Positions 6,813-13,759 of a DNA stretch of 39,155 nt are shown here, in pieces (positions within the stretch are counted from its first letter, which is position 1; each line of letters opens with the position of its first letter). The stretch is from positions 1-39,155 of IMG/VR virus record IMGVR_UViG_3300037852_000176, one strand, 5' to 3'. This DNA is from a virus. Position numbers and translations under genes: made by a program. The notes under the pieces were generated by a model. That model was not told the origin of the DNA and ran no database searches. It saw only the letters and a list, made by a program, of their open reading frames with translations.

Positions 6813-6979
6813 GGGAGATAGATCAAGCATTCGCCTGTTGGAAGAAGCAAAATGAGACGCGGAGGAAATTTAGTTTGCGTTGCCTACTCGGCTGGCATAC
6901 GTGGCGTATATCACCGTGGGCCGAATCCGGGAACAAGACTATCTTCTATTGCAAACGGTGCCGAGTTCTTGCATCATGA
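6809..6979 (+). CDS. Small DUF1660-like zinc-ribbon protein (56 aa)
   Basis: GTG 6809 overlaps the stop of the methyltransferase gene and has AGGAGGG about six bases upstream. A charged N-terminal helix is followed by LRCLLGWHTWRI and, 20 or so residues later, YCKRCRV. This C...H.W...CxxC layout is that of small phage DUF1660-type proteins and probably binds zinc. It resembles the plan of the product at 1281-1418. Function unknown. Its stop overlaps the ATG of the glycosylase-exonuclease gene. Confidence 0.68.
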   Translation: MREIDQAFACWKKQNETRRKFSLRCLLGWHTWRISPWAESGNKTIFYCKRCRVLAS

Positions 6980-8052
6980 CTAACCGGCTCCGCGGCATCT
7001 TCGTCGGCGAGGCTTGGGGCGTCCATGAGGCCCGCGCCGGTCACGCACTCGTCGGCCCCAGCGGCATAGAACTAGCTGCCATGATCGAAGAGTCGGGTTT
7101 GGGGCCAGGAGTGGGCGTGAAGTGGCCCAACTACGAGAACATGATCGCCTACTGGGCGCGCCTCCGCGCGGACTTCGGCATCGGCGTCACCAACGTCTTC
7201 AACGAGCACCCAATGGGGAACGAGATCAATCAGTTCTTCGGCAAGGAAGGCGACCGCGCGCAAGTCCCATTGAAGGCAGGCAAATACATCCGCCCGGAGG
7301 CAATGCATCATGTCGAACGACTGTGGAAAGAACTGGCTGTCGATCGACCCAATCTCATTATTGCCATCGGCAACTCCGCGGCATGGGCCACTCTTGGGAA
7401 AACTGGAATCGGTGCTCTACGTGGAGCCGTTCAATCGTCGAAGAGGTTATCTGGCATTAAGGTGTTACCCACCTATCACCCAGCAGCCATTCTGCGGCAA
7501 TGGAGTTTACGCACAATTGGTCTTGCCGATCTTATTAAAGCCAGACGGGAGTTGGAATTTCCTGAAGTCCGCCGCCCCAAGCGATGGCTGACCGTTATCT
7601 CGCCCGATAGCAAGGGCCTGGTCGAAGGCTCGCAGTGGCTAAACCGGCCCGCGCCCGATGGATATTCCATCGACATCGAGACTAATTTCGGCCAAATCTC
7701 CATGCTCAGCTTCGCCCGATCGCCCGCCGATGCACTCGTCATCCAGTTCCACAACGACGACGGAAGCTCGTTCTGGCCGAACGTATTTCTGGAGACTGAA
7801 GCGTGGAAGCTCACGCAACGTGGGCTCAGTAAACCTGTGCCCAAGACCTTCCAAAACGGTCTATACGACATCAGTTACTTCATGCGCATGGGCTTCCAGG
7901 TGAAGATGTGCCGCGACGACACTATGCTCCGCCACCACGCGGCACTGCCCGAACTTCCCAAGAGCCTAGGCTTTATGGGCAGTTTGTATTCGGATGAATG
8001 CGCTTGGAAGTCCATGCGGACAGCGGAAGACACATTGAAGAGGGATGAGTGA
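6976..8052 (+). CDS. Uracil-DNA glycosylase fused to DnaQ-like 3'-5' exonuclease (incomplete exonuclease motif set)
   Basis: This 358-residue protein starts at ATG 6976, overlapping the previous TGA. Residues 1-195 form a uracil-DNA-glycosylase superfamily domain, with VGEAWG at 10-15 and TYHPAAILR at 166-174, the family 4/5-type second active-site loop. The paired cysteines of Fe-S family 4 enzymes are absent. Residues about 225-350 are a DnaQ-like exonuclease with Exo I DIE (Asp233, Glu235) and Exo II NGLYD (Asn294, Asp298). The ExoIII YxxxD motif, which should follow, is missing here and appears at the N-terminus of the separate polymerase at 8330. The protein would excise uracil and, with the polymerase, proofread. 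The stop overlaps the next ATG (TGATG). Confidence 0.85.
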   Translation: MTNRLRGIFVGEAWGVHEARAGHALVGPSGIELAAMIEESGLGPGVGVKWPNYENMIAYWARLRADFGIGVTNVFNEHPMGNEINQFFGKEGDRAQVPLKAGKYIRPEAMHHVERLWKELAVDRPNLIIAIGNSAAWATLGKTGIGALRGAVQSSKRLSGIKVLPTYHPAAILRQWSLRTIGLADLIKARRELEFPEVRRPKRWLTVISPDSKGLVEGSQWLNRPAPDGYSIDIETNFGQISMLSFARSPADALVIQFHNDDGSSFWPNVFLETEAWKLTQRGLSKPVPKTFQNGLYDISYFMRMGFQVKMCRDDTMLRHHAALPELPKSLGFMGSLYSDECAWKSMRTAEDTLKRDE

Positions 8053-8330
8053 TGACTCAATCTACATTCAGCGGGAAGGTATCTCACGTCAAAGCAGCCA
8101 AACTAACGCGGAAGCACTCTTGCCACTGGCCCGGCTGTATAAATCAAGTCCCACCTGCAATGTGGGGATGCCGACGGCACTGGTACATGTTACCTAAATA
8201 TCTACGCGATAAAATTTGGAGTGCATACCGTCCGGGTCAGGAAGATGATATGCATCCCGATTCAAGCTATCTCGATGCTGCTAACGAAGTTCAAGAATGG
8301 ATTACGAAGTATAAGGAAGTACACGGCTGA
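8052..8330 (+). CDS. Zinc-binding small phage protein between exonuclease and polymerase (92 aa)
   Basis: ATG 8052 overlaps the TGA of the exonuclease gene, and its own stop overlaps the polymerase ATG (TGATG on both sides). A GTG one codon earlier is an alternative. The conserved-looking core is CHWPGC...PPAMWGCRRHW, with Cys and His spaced as a zinc site, then a helical region with IWSAYRPGQE and a C-terminal helix NEVQEWITKY. I associate this pattern with a widespread family of uncharacterised phage proteins. It interrupts what is otherwise a continuous exonuclease-polymerase gene. The gene is AT-richer than those flanking it. It may be a cargo insertion or a polymerase partner. Confidence 0.75.
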   Translation: MTQSTFSGKVSHVKAAKLTRKHSCHWPGCINQVPPAMWGCRRHWYMLPKYLRDKIWSAYRPGQEDDMHPDSSYLDAANEVQEWITKYKEVHG

Positions 8331-9817
8331 TGCCCGTAATCGTCGCCCACGAAGTCGATCCCGACACCGGGCTTATGCCCGTGTACAACGGACTCGACTC
8401 CTGCCTCACTCAAGAAATCGAGAACAAGACACGCGGACTGGGCGGCCCGAACGGCGACCTGATTTACAAATTCGAACTCGGTATGCAGGCGGTGGCACTG
8501 GAGATGATGTTACGCGGTTTCCGGGTCGATCCCTTCGCTCGCCAGACGGCCATATCCAACGCCCGTTTCAAACTCGAAGCCACCCACGACGTACTCCGCC
8601 AGCTCGTCGCTGCGGTCTGGGACAAACCGTGGAAGCTAAACAACAAGAAGCTCCCTACCTTTCCGGGCAGCGACACTCAGCTCCGTGACTTCTTCTATAC
8701 CCACATGGGCATTCGTCCGATCCGCGTATTCTCGCACGGCGAAATTAAGTTGCCAATGGACCGGAAGATATTGGAGCGGCTGGAGGCATACTTCTACGCC
8801 CGCCCGTTTGTCAACTCAATTCTATTGGCGCGTGACCTAGCCAAGACCCTTCAAGTCCTCGAAACCGAAATCGACGATGACTGGCGCTGGCGCTGTAGTT
8901 ACAATATTGGGGGTACAACAACCGGCCGCTGGAGCAGCAGCAAATCCGGCATCGGCACCGGATCAAACTTTCAGAACGTGACTGAAGAACTTCGGCGCAT
9001 CTTCATCGCGGATGAAGGCTGGAAAATTTGCGGCATCGACCTCGAACAAGCGGAGGCCCGCGAAGTCGGCTGGTTCTGCGGCACAATCCTTGGCGACTGG
9101 AGCTATCTCGATGCCTGTGAAAGCGGAGACCTCCACACCTTCGTCACGCGAATGGTATATCCCGATTGGGCATGGACTGGAGATTTGCGGAAGGACAGAA
9201 AACTCGCCGAGCGCCGGTTCCATAGACATTTTACATATCGCGACGCAAATAAACGGGTTGGACACGCGAGTAACTATTATGGTAAACCTCCGACCATCAG
9301 TGCCGCCACCAAAATCCCCATGAATCTCGTTCGCGAATTTCAAGAGCGCTACTTCGCCGCGTTCCCCTGCATAGTCCGAATGCACCATTGGGTCGCCCGC
9401 GAACTGCAGACTAAGCAATTTCTTGTCAATGCGTTCGGCAGGCGTAGGGACTTCTTCGACAGACCCAAGGACGAAGAGACGCTGCGCAGTGGGATCGCGT
9501 ATCTGTTTCAGAGCGCGACAGGGGATCGACTGAACTTGGGCTTGTGGCGCACGTGGAAGCATCTCGGAACTCGCATCCAAGTCCTCGCCCAACTCCATGA
9601 CGCCCACTACTTTCAATACCGCGAGGACGACAACGAGGCAGAAGTGATTACTGAAGCTCTCGGATATATGGACGTGCCACTCCATCATGGCAACCGTACC
9701 TTCACAATTCCGGCTTCTCCAGTTGTAGGACACAATTGGGCGCACAGATTTAGACTAGATGGTGATGGCAATCTGGTAGATTGGAACCCACGTGGTTTAG
9801 CGGAGATAAAACTATGA
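8330..9817 (+). CDS. Family A DNA polymerase (polymerase domain plus ExoIII motif)
   Basis: This 495-residue replicative polymerase of the Pol I family starts at ATG 8330. The TTTGRWSS motif lies at 197-204. Motif A is DLEQAEAREVGW with catalytic Asp237. Motif B is the O-helix region KRVGHASNYYG (308-318). Motif C is QLHDAHYF with catalytic Asp424. The Glu that usually follows in motif C (HDE) is Ala here. The segment corresponding to Phe762 of E. coli Pol I holds His or Ala instead of an aromatic, depending on alignment. Residues 19-23 (YNGLD, then SCLTQEI) match the ExoIII YxxxD motif of proofreading domains, whose other motifs lie in the gene at 6976. Replication of phage DNA is the expected role. 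Confidence 0.92.
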   Translation: MPVIVAHEVDPDTGLMPVYNGLDSCLTQEIENKTRGLGGPNGDLIYKFELGMQAVALEMMLRGFRVDPFARQTAISNARFKLEATHDVLRQLVAAVWDKPWKLNNKKLPTFPGSDTQLRDFFYTHMGIRPIRVFSHGEIKLPMDRKILERLEAYFYARPFVNSILLARDLAKTLQVLETEIDDDWRWRCSYNIGGTTTGRWSSSKSGIGTGSNFQNVTEELRRIFIADEGWKICGIDLEQAEAREVGWFCGTILGDWSYLDACESGDLHTFVTRMVYPDWAWTGDLRKDRKLAERRFHRHFTYRDANKRVGHASNYYGKPPTISAATKIPMNLVREFQERYFAAFPCIVRMHHWVARELQTKQFLVNAFGRRRDFFDRPKDEETLRSGIAYLFQSATGDRLNLGLWRTWKHLGTRIQVLAQLHDAHYFQYREDDNEAEVITEALGYMDVPLHHGNRTFTIPASPVVGHNWAHRFRLDGDGNLVDWNPRGLAEIKL

Positions 9818-10032
9818 CAGCCCCCGACAACGACACAATGCCCATCTGCCTCGCGCACGCCCTCGAAGGCTGCGCGCACCGCCAAGACTGCCTAGTCGCC
9901 GCCTACTGCACCGACGCCATCGTATATGGGAGAAAGACAAATGCCCCGACAAATCCTCGGACTAATCGGCCCAAAGGGCTGCGGAAAGAGCACGCTAGCG
10001 CACGCATTGTGGGAAATCGGCGGCTGGTCTAG
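9814..10032 (+). CDS. Hypothetical Cys-rich protein overlapping the kinase gene (72 aa)
   Basis: ATG 9814 overlaps the polymerase stop (ATGA). The first half has evenly spaced cysteines (CLAHALEGCAHRQDCLVAAYC), which look like a metal-binding or disulfide motif. The second half, after about residue 43, is read from DNA that also encodes the start of the dNMP kinase and is basic and featureless. Overlaps elsewhere in this operon are 1-4 bases, so a 92-base overlap is odd. The gene may have lost its original stop by a frameshift, or the C-terminal part may be fortuitous. Confidence 0.5.
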   Translation: MTAPDNDTMPICLAHALEGCAHRQDCLVAAYCTDAIVYGRKTNAPTNPRTNRPKGLRKEHASARIVGNRRLV

Positions 10033-10501
10033 GCAACCATTTGCCGGCCCATTGAAGTTGATGCTAGATGCATTACTTAAATATCAAAATGTTGGCGATG
10101 ACGTAATTGACCTAATGCTCAACGGATCAATGAAGGAGACTCCCACTCCATTTCTCGGCGGCCACTCGGCGCGCCACGCTATGCAAACTCTCGGCACCGA
10201 ATGGGGCCGCGACTGCATCGCCCGCAATTTTTGGATCGAAGTCTGGAAGCATTCTACCTCAACTGCGCGCGCAAGTATTGTTGTCGAAGATGTCCGCTTC
10301 GCCAACGAGGCCCGCGCGATTAAGGAACTGGACGGCGTAATCGTCCGCATCGACCGCGAGATTCTCCGCGCGGCAGATTTGGACTTGCACATCTCCGAAC
10401 GCGAGCAACATAGCATCGCGGCCGATTTCACAGTTATCAATTATGAAGGCACCCGAAGCAACATGCTCATTCAGTTGAAAGAAGCAGGAGTCATCAAATG
10501 A
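9941..10501 (+). CDS. Deoxynucleoside monophosphate kinase-like P-loop enzyme
   Basis: This 186-residue kinase would phosphorylate dNMPs for phage DNA synthesis. The P-loop is GPKGCGKST near residues 9-17. It is followed by QPFAGPLKLML, a substrate-region segment typical of phage dNMP kinases, a GTEWGRDCI stretch, and VVEDVRFANEARAIKEL, where the acidic DVRF element is characteristic. ATG 9941 is preferred over ATG 9926 because GGGAG at 9928-9932 is well placed for it. It lies downstream of the polymerase and upstream of a nucleotide-metabolism-like gene whose ATG overlaps its stop. Confidence 0.82.
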   Translation: MPRQILGLIGPKGCGKSTLAHALWEIGGWSRQPFAGPLKLMLDALLKYQNVGDDVIDLMLNGSMKETPTPFLGGHSARHAMQTLGTEWGRDCIARNFWIEVWKHSTSTARASIVVEDVRFANEARAIKELDGVIVRIDREILRAADLDLHISEREQHSIAADFTVINYEGTRSNMLIQLKEAGVIK

Positions 10502-10809
10502 GGCGGGTGATCCTCGAATCGCCCTACGCGGGCGACGTCGCCACGAACCGCGCCTATTTGCAACGGTGCATCCGCGACTGCCTTTCCCGCGGCGAAGCTC
10601 CCTTTGCATCGCACCAAATGTACACAGATGCACTCGACGATTCCGACCCCGAGCAGCGCAAACTGGGAATGCTCGCCGGACTCCGCTGGCTCTGGTGCGC
10701 CGACGCAGTTGTAGTCTATAGCGACCGCGGTATATCCCCTGGAATGCAATGGGCGATAGATCAAGCAACTTCGCATATGCCGATTGAATATCGCAAACTA
10801 GAAGCCTAA
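10498..10809 (+). CDS. DUF4406/DUF7768-type protein (nucleoside deoxyribosyltransferase-like fold)
   Basis: ATG 10498 overlaps the kinase stop (ATGA). The 103 residues start with VILESPYAGD and continue with a helix bearing NRAYLQRCIRDCLSRGEAPFASH, then LGMLAGLRWLWCADAVVVYSD and GISPGMQWAID. This matches the small Rossmann-like proteins annotated as DUF4406 or DUF7768, distant relatives of nucleoside 2-deoxyribosyltransferases. Location after a dNMP kinase suggests a part in nucleotide metabolism or base modification, but catalytic activity in this family is not established. Confidence 0.8.
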   Translation: MRRVILESPYAGDVATNRAYLQRCIRDCLSRGEAPFASHQMYTDALDDSDPEQRKLGMLAGLRWLWCADAVVVYSDRGISPGMQWAIDQATSHMPIEYRKLEA

Positions 10810-10820
10810 GAACATTGCCT

Positions 10821-10832
10821 CGGGGAGCCCCG
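10821..10832 (+). promoter_or_regulatory. Short hairpin holding the ribosome binding site of the ATPase gene
   Basis: CGGGG and CCCCG flank a two-base AG, so the GGGGAG Shine-Dalgarno (10822-10827) of the GTG-started gene at 10838 would itself be half of a 5-bp GC stem. With a 2-base loop the hairpin must open at least one pair. It could lower initiation until upstream ribosomes arrive. This is sequence-based inference only. Confidence 0.35.
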
Positions 10833-10837
10833 CCTCT

Positions 10838-12031
10838 GTGTCCGACTGGATAGACGTATTCATGAAAAAGACGGAAGGACTGTATATCCCAGACTCCTTT
10901 CGTCTATGGACAGCGATGACAACTATCGCAGGCGCACTAGAGCGTCGAGTCTGGATGGAGACTTACCGCGGCCAGTTGTTTCCAAACCTGTTTACCATCC
11001 TAGCAGGCGTTCCGGCGACGGGGAAGTCCATCTCTGTAGGACTCGCGCGCAATCTCTGGGCCACAGTGAAAGGGCTGCGGCTCGGCCCGGACAATCCGAC
11101 TAAGGCCAGCTTTCTCGATGAACTAGAACTGGCCAACCGAACCTCCCTCGACGGCGAAGGCCACCTCACCATCTACTCTGCCATGAGTGTTCCATGCTTC
11201 GAGTTCGGTGTTCTGATCCAGAAGAACGACACAGCGTTTCTAAACGACTTGACGCATATTTTCGACAACCCAATGGCCTACACTGCGCCCCGCCGCAGCT
11301 CCAAGTCTCTCAACATCCCCAAGCCAACGATCAACATCCTTGCCGGAGTCACACCCGACTATCTCGGCGACGTGTTGCCCGAGACTGCATGGGGGCAGGG
11401 ATTTACCTCACGACTCATCTTCATCTACGGCACGCATCTCGCCCCCGACGGCCGCGATGTATTCGTCCGCAAGGCCGATACTGATATGAGCGAACTCGCC
11501 GGCCGGCTCGACGACATCTTCAACGACCTCAAGGGCGAGTTCTGGTGGAAGGAGGACGCGCGCCACGAGTTCCACGCCTGGTATCGCGGCGGAAAGAAGC
11601 CGGAGCCGGACTACGGCCGCCTCGCCCACTACAACTCCAGGCGCGACAGCCATGTACTCAAGCTCGCCATGATCAGCGCGGTTGCAGCGGAGCATGAACT
11701 CACTGTCCACAAGTCCGACTTCGACCGGGCGCTCTCTTGGATGATTGAGGCGGAGAAAGTCATGCCCGATGTATTCCGCGCGATGGCGCAGAAGTCCGAT
11801 CAGCAGCTCATCGCCGATTTGCACTATCACATCTATTCGATGTATTCCCGCACTGCAACCGACGGGCGCAAACCCATCCGCGAGCGCGAACTGTGGAAGT
11901 TCTTCGAGAATCGCGCCCCGAGCGAGCGGATCGAGCATCTAATCGGACTAGCCGTGAAATCGGGCCGCCTGCAAATGACCCTACCGGGCGAGTATATCCC
12001 GAAGGCGTTGGATGGAGTTACGGAAGTGTAA
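10838..12031 (+). CDS. DUF3987-type P-loop ATPase, probable primase/helicase-related replication protein
   Basis: The 397-residue protein starts at GTG 10838 with GGGGAG about ten bases upstream. The N-terminal region (RLWTAMTTIAGALERRVW, then FPNLFTILAGVPATGKS, Walker A at about 57-64) and a later GQGFTSRLIFIYG segment are typical of DUF3987 proteins. These are P-loop ATPases often annotated as phage primase-associated or helicase-like. The C-terminal third looks like a helical/winged-helix region (about 330-390). It is the only helicase-like candidate in the window, so it is probably part of the replisome. No zinc-binding primase domain is seen. Confidence 0.78.
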   Translation: MSDWIDVFMKKTEGLYIPDSFRLWTAMTTIAGALERRVWMETYRGQLFPNLFTILAGVPATGKSISVGLARNLWATVKGLRLGPDNPTKASFLDELELANRTSLDGEGHLTIYSAMSVPCFEFGVLIQKNDTAFLNDLTHIFDNPMAYTAPRRSSKSLNIPKPTINILAGVTPDYLGDVLPETAWGQGFTSRLIFIYGTHLAPDGRDVFVRKADTDMSELAGRLDDIFNDLKGEFWWKEDARHEFHAWYRGGKKPEPDYGRLAHYNSRRDSHVLKLAMISAVAAEHELTVHKSDFDRALSWMIEAEKVMPDVFRAMAQKSDQQLIADLHYHIYSMYSRTATDGRKPIRERELWKFFENRAPSERIEHLIGLAVKSGRLQMTLPGEYIPKALDGVTEV

Positions 12032-12079
12032 TCGGGCATACAATCGTCGCCCTCACTTATGCATACAACGGAGCCGCCC

Positions 12080-12262
12080 ATGCCCACCGCCGAACCGCTC
12101 TCCAATCACACTCTTGCCCTCCGACTTCGCCAATACGCCGAAATTCTCAACTCCGCCCCCGCCTCGTCCCCTGCCGAAAAATACGGACTAACAGCCACGG
12201 CGGCTGACCTGCTAGAGGCTGCACGGCGCCTCGACCGCAACGTCGAACGCCGAATGAGCTAA
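12080..12262 (+). CDS. Hypothetical helical protein (60 aa)
   Basis: ATG 12080 is preferred over an in-frame ATG at 12059 because GGAG (12070-12073) sits six bases upstream. The 60-residue product is helical and Ala/Leu-rich, with SNHTLALRLRQYAEILN, a short loop, and TATAADLLEAARRLDRNV. No family is recognised. It lies between the ATPase and the GcrA-like gene. Confidence 0.6.
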   Translation: MPTAEPLSNHTLALRLRQYAEILNSAPASSPAEKYGLTATAADLLEAARRLDRNVERRMS

Positions 12263-12265
12263 CCA

Positions 12266-12682
12266 GTGGCCAACCGACCTTACACCACCGCAGAGAAGTC
12301 CGCACTCATTCTCCTGTGGACTCGCGGCCACACAGCCGCCCAAATCGCAAGCGAGCTTTCCCGCCAGCCCAAGTCCGTGAGCATTTGGCTCCGTCGGTTT
12401 GAACAGCAGGGCTTAGTTACAACTCGCGCGCCCCTCCGCATGATTAACCCGCTCGGGCATCCACGCAAGAAGCGGCTCCGCTGGAGCAAACTACGCAAAT
12501 TCTGCCCTCACGGCCACTATATGTCCCGCAAGAATTCAATCAAAGTCCCTGGCCGGGGCACATTCAAGTGCCGCAAATGCTACAACGCCTACTTGCAACA
12601 ATACACCGCTCAGCGGAGAAAAGGAATACGGACATCGGTTCCGAAGCCTAGCCACACTACCGCAACGAGTGTCCGGTTGTGA
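12266..12682 (+). CDS. GcrA/Myb-like helix-turn-helix protein with C-terminal zinc ribbon
   Basis: The 138-residue protein starts at GTG 12266. Residues 5-50 (YTTAEKSALILLWTRGHTAAQ and the following SVSIWLRRF helix) form a three-helix DNA-binding unit like the N-terminus of GcrA or SANT/Myb-type phage regulators. A basic segment precedes a zinc motif, CPHGHYM near residue 80 and CRKCY near residue 105, of the CxxGH...CxxC kind often found in HNH-type or DNA-binding phage proteins. It lacks a clear HNH nuclease core. It probably regulates transcription from the end of the early operon. A nuclease role is possible but unsupported. Confidence 0.7.
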   Translation: MANRPYTTAEKSALILLWTRGHTAAQIASELSRQPKSVSIWLRRFEQQGLVTTRAPLRMINPLGHPRKKRLRWSKLRKFCPHGHYMSRKNSIKVPGRGTFKCRKCYNAYLQQYTAQRRKGIRTSVPKPSHTTATSVRL

Positions 12683-12690
12683 CAGAGACG

Positions 12691-12707
12691 CGGGAGCATA
12701 GCTCTCG
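12691..12707. terminator. Candidate terminator hairpin after the early operon
   Basis: CGGGAGC and GCTCTCG pair over 7 bp with one G-T wobble and a 3-base loop (ATA), beginning nine bases after the last plus-strand stop codon. The following bases (ACAAATCTGT) contain no uninterrupted T-run, so this would be a weak intrinsic terminator at best. Position at the end of the operon is the main argument. Confidence 0.4.
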
Positions 12708-12847
12708 ACAAATCTGTACTCCGCGGATGCGAAGCATCCGGGTCTGGACTAATCGTGTGGGGATGTGGGGCTTCAGAAGGCGGATAGCAGCCGCGTTTTG
12801 CAGACTGCATTCGCCGGCGACATGCATCGTACATGTGCATCGCGCCT

Positions 12848-12899
12848 GTTGGGTGCCACGAAGGTCAAGAACTTAAGATTCCCCGTGGCAACACCCAAC
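12848..12899. terminator. Long bulged hairpin in the convergent region
   Basis: GTTGGGTG (12848-12855) pairs perfectly with CACCCAAC (12892-12899), and CCACG (12856-12860) with CGTGG (12884-12888), with a three-base bulge (CAA) on the 3' side. The 23-base loop contains the palindrome CTTAAG. Thirteen base pairs make this the strongest structure in the gap. It would form in transcripts from either strand. There is no long T-run on either side, so it may be a processing or Rho-linked signal rather than a classic intrinsic terminator. Confidence 0.45.
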
Positions 12900-13031
12900 T
12901 AGATCGGCCGACCGGGTTGTGGGTCGTTCCGGTCGTGGCCTCCTGCTCACGCGCCTACGGCGCGCTCGCGAAGACGGCCCCTTCCGTCACTTGACAACAC
13001 TCGCCTGGCCAACGGCCTTCGGCCTCGCTCC

Positions 13032-13048
13032 GCCGGGCTACGCCCGGC
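13032..13048. terminator. GC-rich perfect hairpin close to the lipase stop
   Basis: GCCGGGC and GCCCGGC form a perfect 7-bp stem with the loop TAC, 35 bases beyond the stop codon of the minus-strand lipase gene. It is the first strong structure a late-operon transcript would meet. No T-run follows on the minus strand, so termination is plausible but unproven. Confidence 0.4.
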
Positions 13049-13083
13049 TACACGAGCAAGCGTTTCCGGCCAGTCTCGGTTGT

Positions 13084-13755
13084 CTACCCACTGCCCGCAC
13101 CACTCGGCCCGCCACCCAACGCCGCAATCCCCGGCTGATAGCATGGCACGAACCGATGCCGCTCAATATTGGGAATCACATACGCCGGCCCGGAGTCCAG
13201 TGTGATAAAACTCCGCGTGTGCATCCAGGGGAACCACGGAAAGATCGGGGTCGGGAAATTAGGTACTGGATCACCTTTATTCCAATACGCACGCAACGGC
13301 ACGGGCGCAAGCAGTTTCGTCAACACTGCTGTGCCGGGCCGCGGAGTCGCACAGACAACCACCGCCGCCACGTTGCCCCCCGAGAGCAAGTGCGCCCCCG
13401 CCAGTTCCTGCGCCTCGGCCGCGCCCAGACTGTGCCCATTGAACAGTGTTGGCAGATTCCGCAACAACGGCTTAATCGCCGCATACGTCGCGGCCAGATT
13501 CTGCGCAAACCCCCACGGAACAAGTCCCAGTCCCTCGAACCCCAGTACTATCCGCGCAACCTCGCTCTCTCCATCGCGCAGAAGATCAGCCGCATCGTCC
13601 GTCCCTCGCACCGTAACATTGTCAAACCCCTCATAGTACTTCACCCCCACAAAGGGCGAATACTTGTCCAGTTGCATTACATGGTCGAAGAGGCCCGATT
13701 GCACGGGCTTGTATAACTCGGCAATCAGGCCCCCAACTTCGACATCGGTGAGCAC
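13084..13755 (-). CDS. Class 3-type lipase/esterase (alpha/beta hydrolase) of the lysis cassette
   Basis: A 223-residue alpha/beta hydrolase. The nucleophile elbow is GHSLGA (Ser), preceded by a hydrophobic strand. The probable acid is Asp in NKGDPVPNFP, which matches the GDPVP element of class 3 lipases, and the probable base is His in IERHRFVP. GTG 13755 is chosen because it lies four bases past the preceding gene's stop. Longer starts would overlap that gene with Arg-rich sequence. No signal peptide is visible. As the last gene after lysin, holin candidate and lipoprotein, it may attack outer-membrane lipids at lysis, as LysB esterases do in mycobacteriophages. The target is inferred. Confidence 0.78.
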   Translation of the reverse strand: MLTDVEVGGLIAELYKPVQSGLFDHVMQLDKYSPFVGVKYYEGFDNVTVRGTDDAADLLRDGESEVARIVLGFEGLGLVPWGFAQNLAATYAAIKPLLRNLPTLFNGHSLGAAEAQELAGAHLLSGGNVAAVVVCATPRPGTAVLTKLLAPVPLRAYWNKGDPVPNFPTPIFPWFPWMHTRSFITLDSGPAYVIPNIERHRFVPCYQPGIAALGGGPSGAGSG

Positions 13756-13759
13756 CGAC

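Larger units (their letters stand above)
12683..13083. other. 401-base convergent intergenic region with a series of hairpins, no gene
   Basis: No credible coding frame was found between the two converging operons. The region holds at least seven inverted repeats: 12691-12707, 12724-12740 (CGGATGC-GAA-GCATCCG), 12848-12899, 12950-12964 (CGCGCC-TAC-GGCGCG), 12973-12988 (GACGG/CCGTC), 13014-13024 (GGCC-TTC-GGCC) and 13032-13048. A short direct repeat (TGCATCG, about 12823 and 12836) sits in between. The density of stems is unlike the rest of the window. Likely roles are two-way transcription termination or 3'-end protection of mRNAs; a structured RNA or replication-related site is also possible. 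Confidence 0.6.

Noticed and set aside
8963-9745. Long minus-strand open frame opposite the DNA polymerase (260 codons)
   Set aside because: The plus strand carries all polymerase motifs. The antisense product has no recognisable domain and no start signal.
12919-13716. Plus-strand open frame of 265 codons across the convergent gap and the lipase
   Set aside because: The product is Arg/Pro/His-rich without motifs and runs antisense through the lipase active-site region. The minus-strand frame has a recognisable Ser-Asp-His set.
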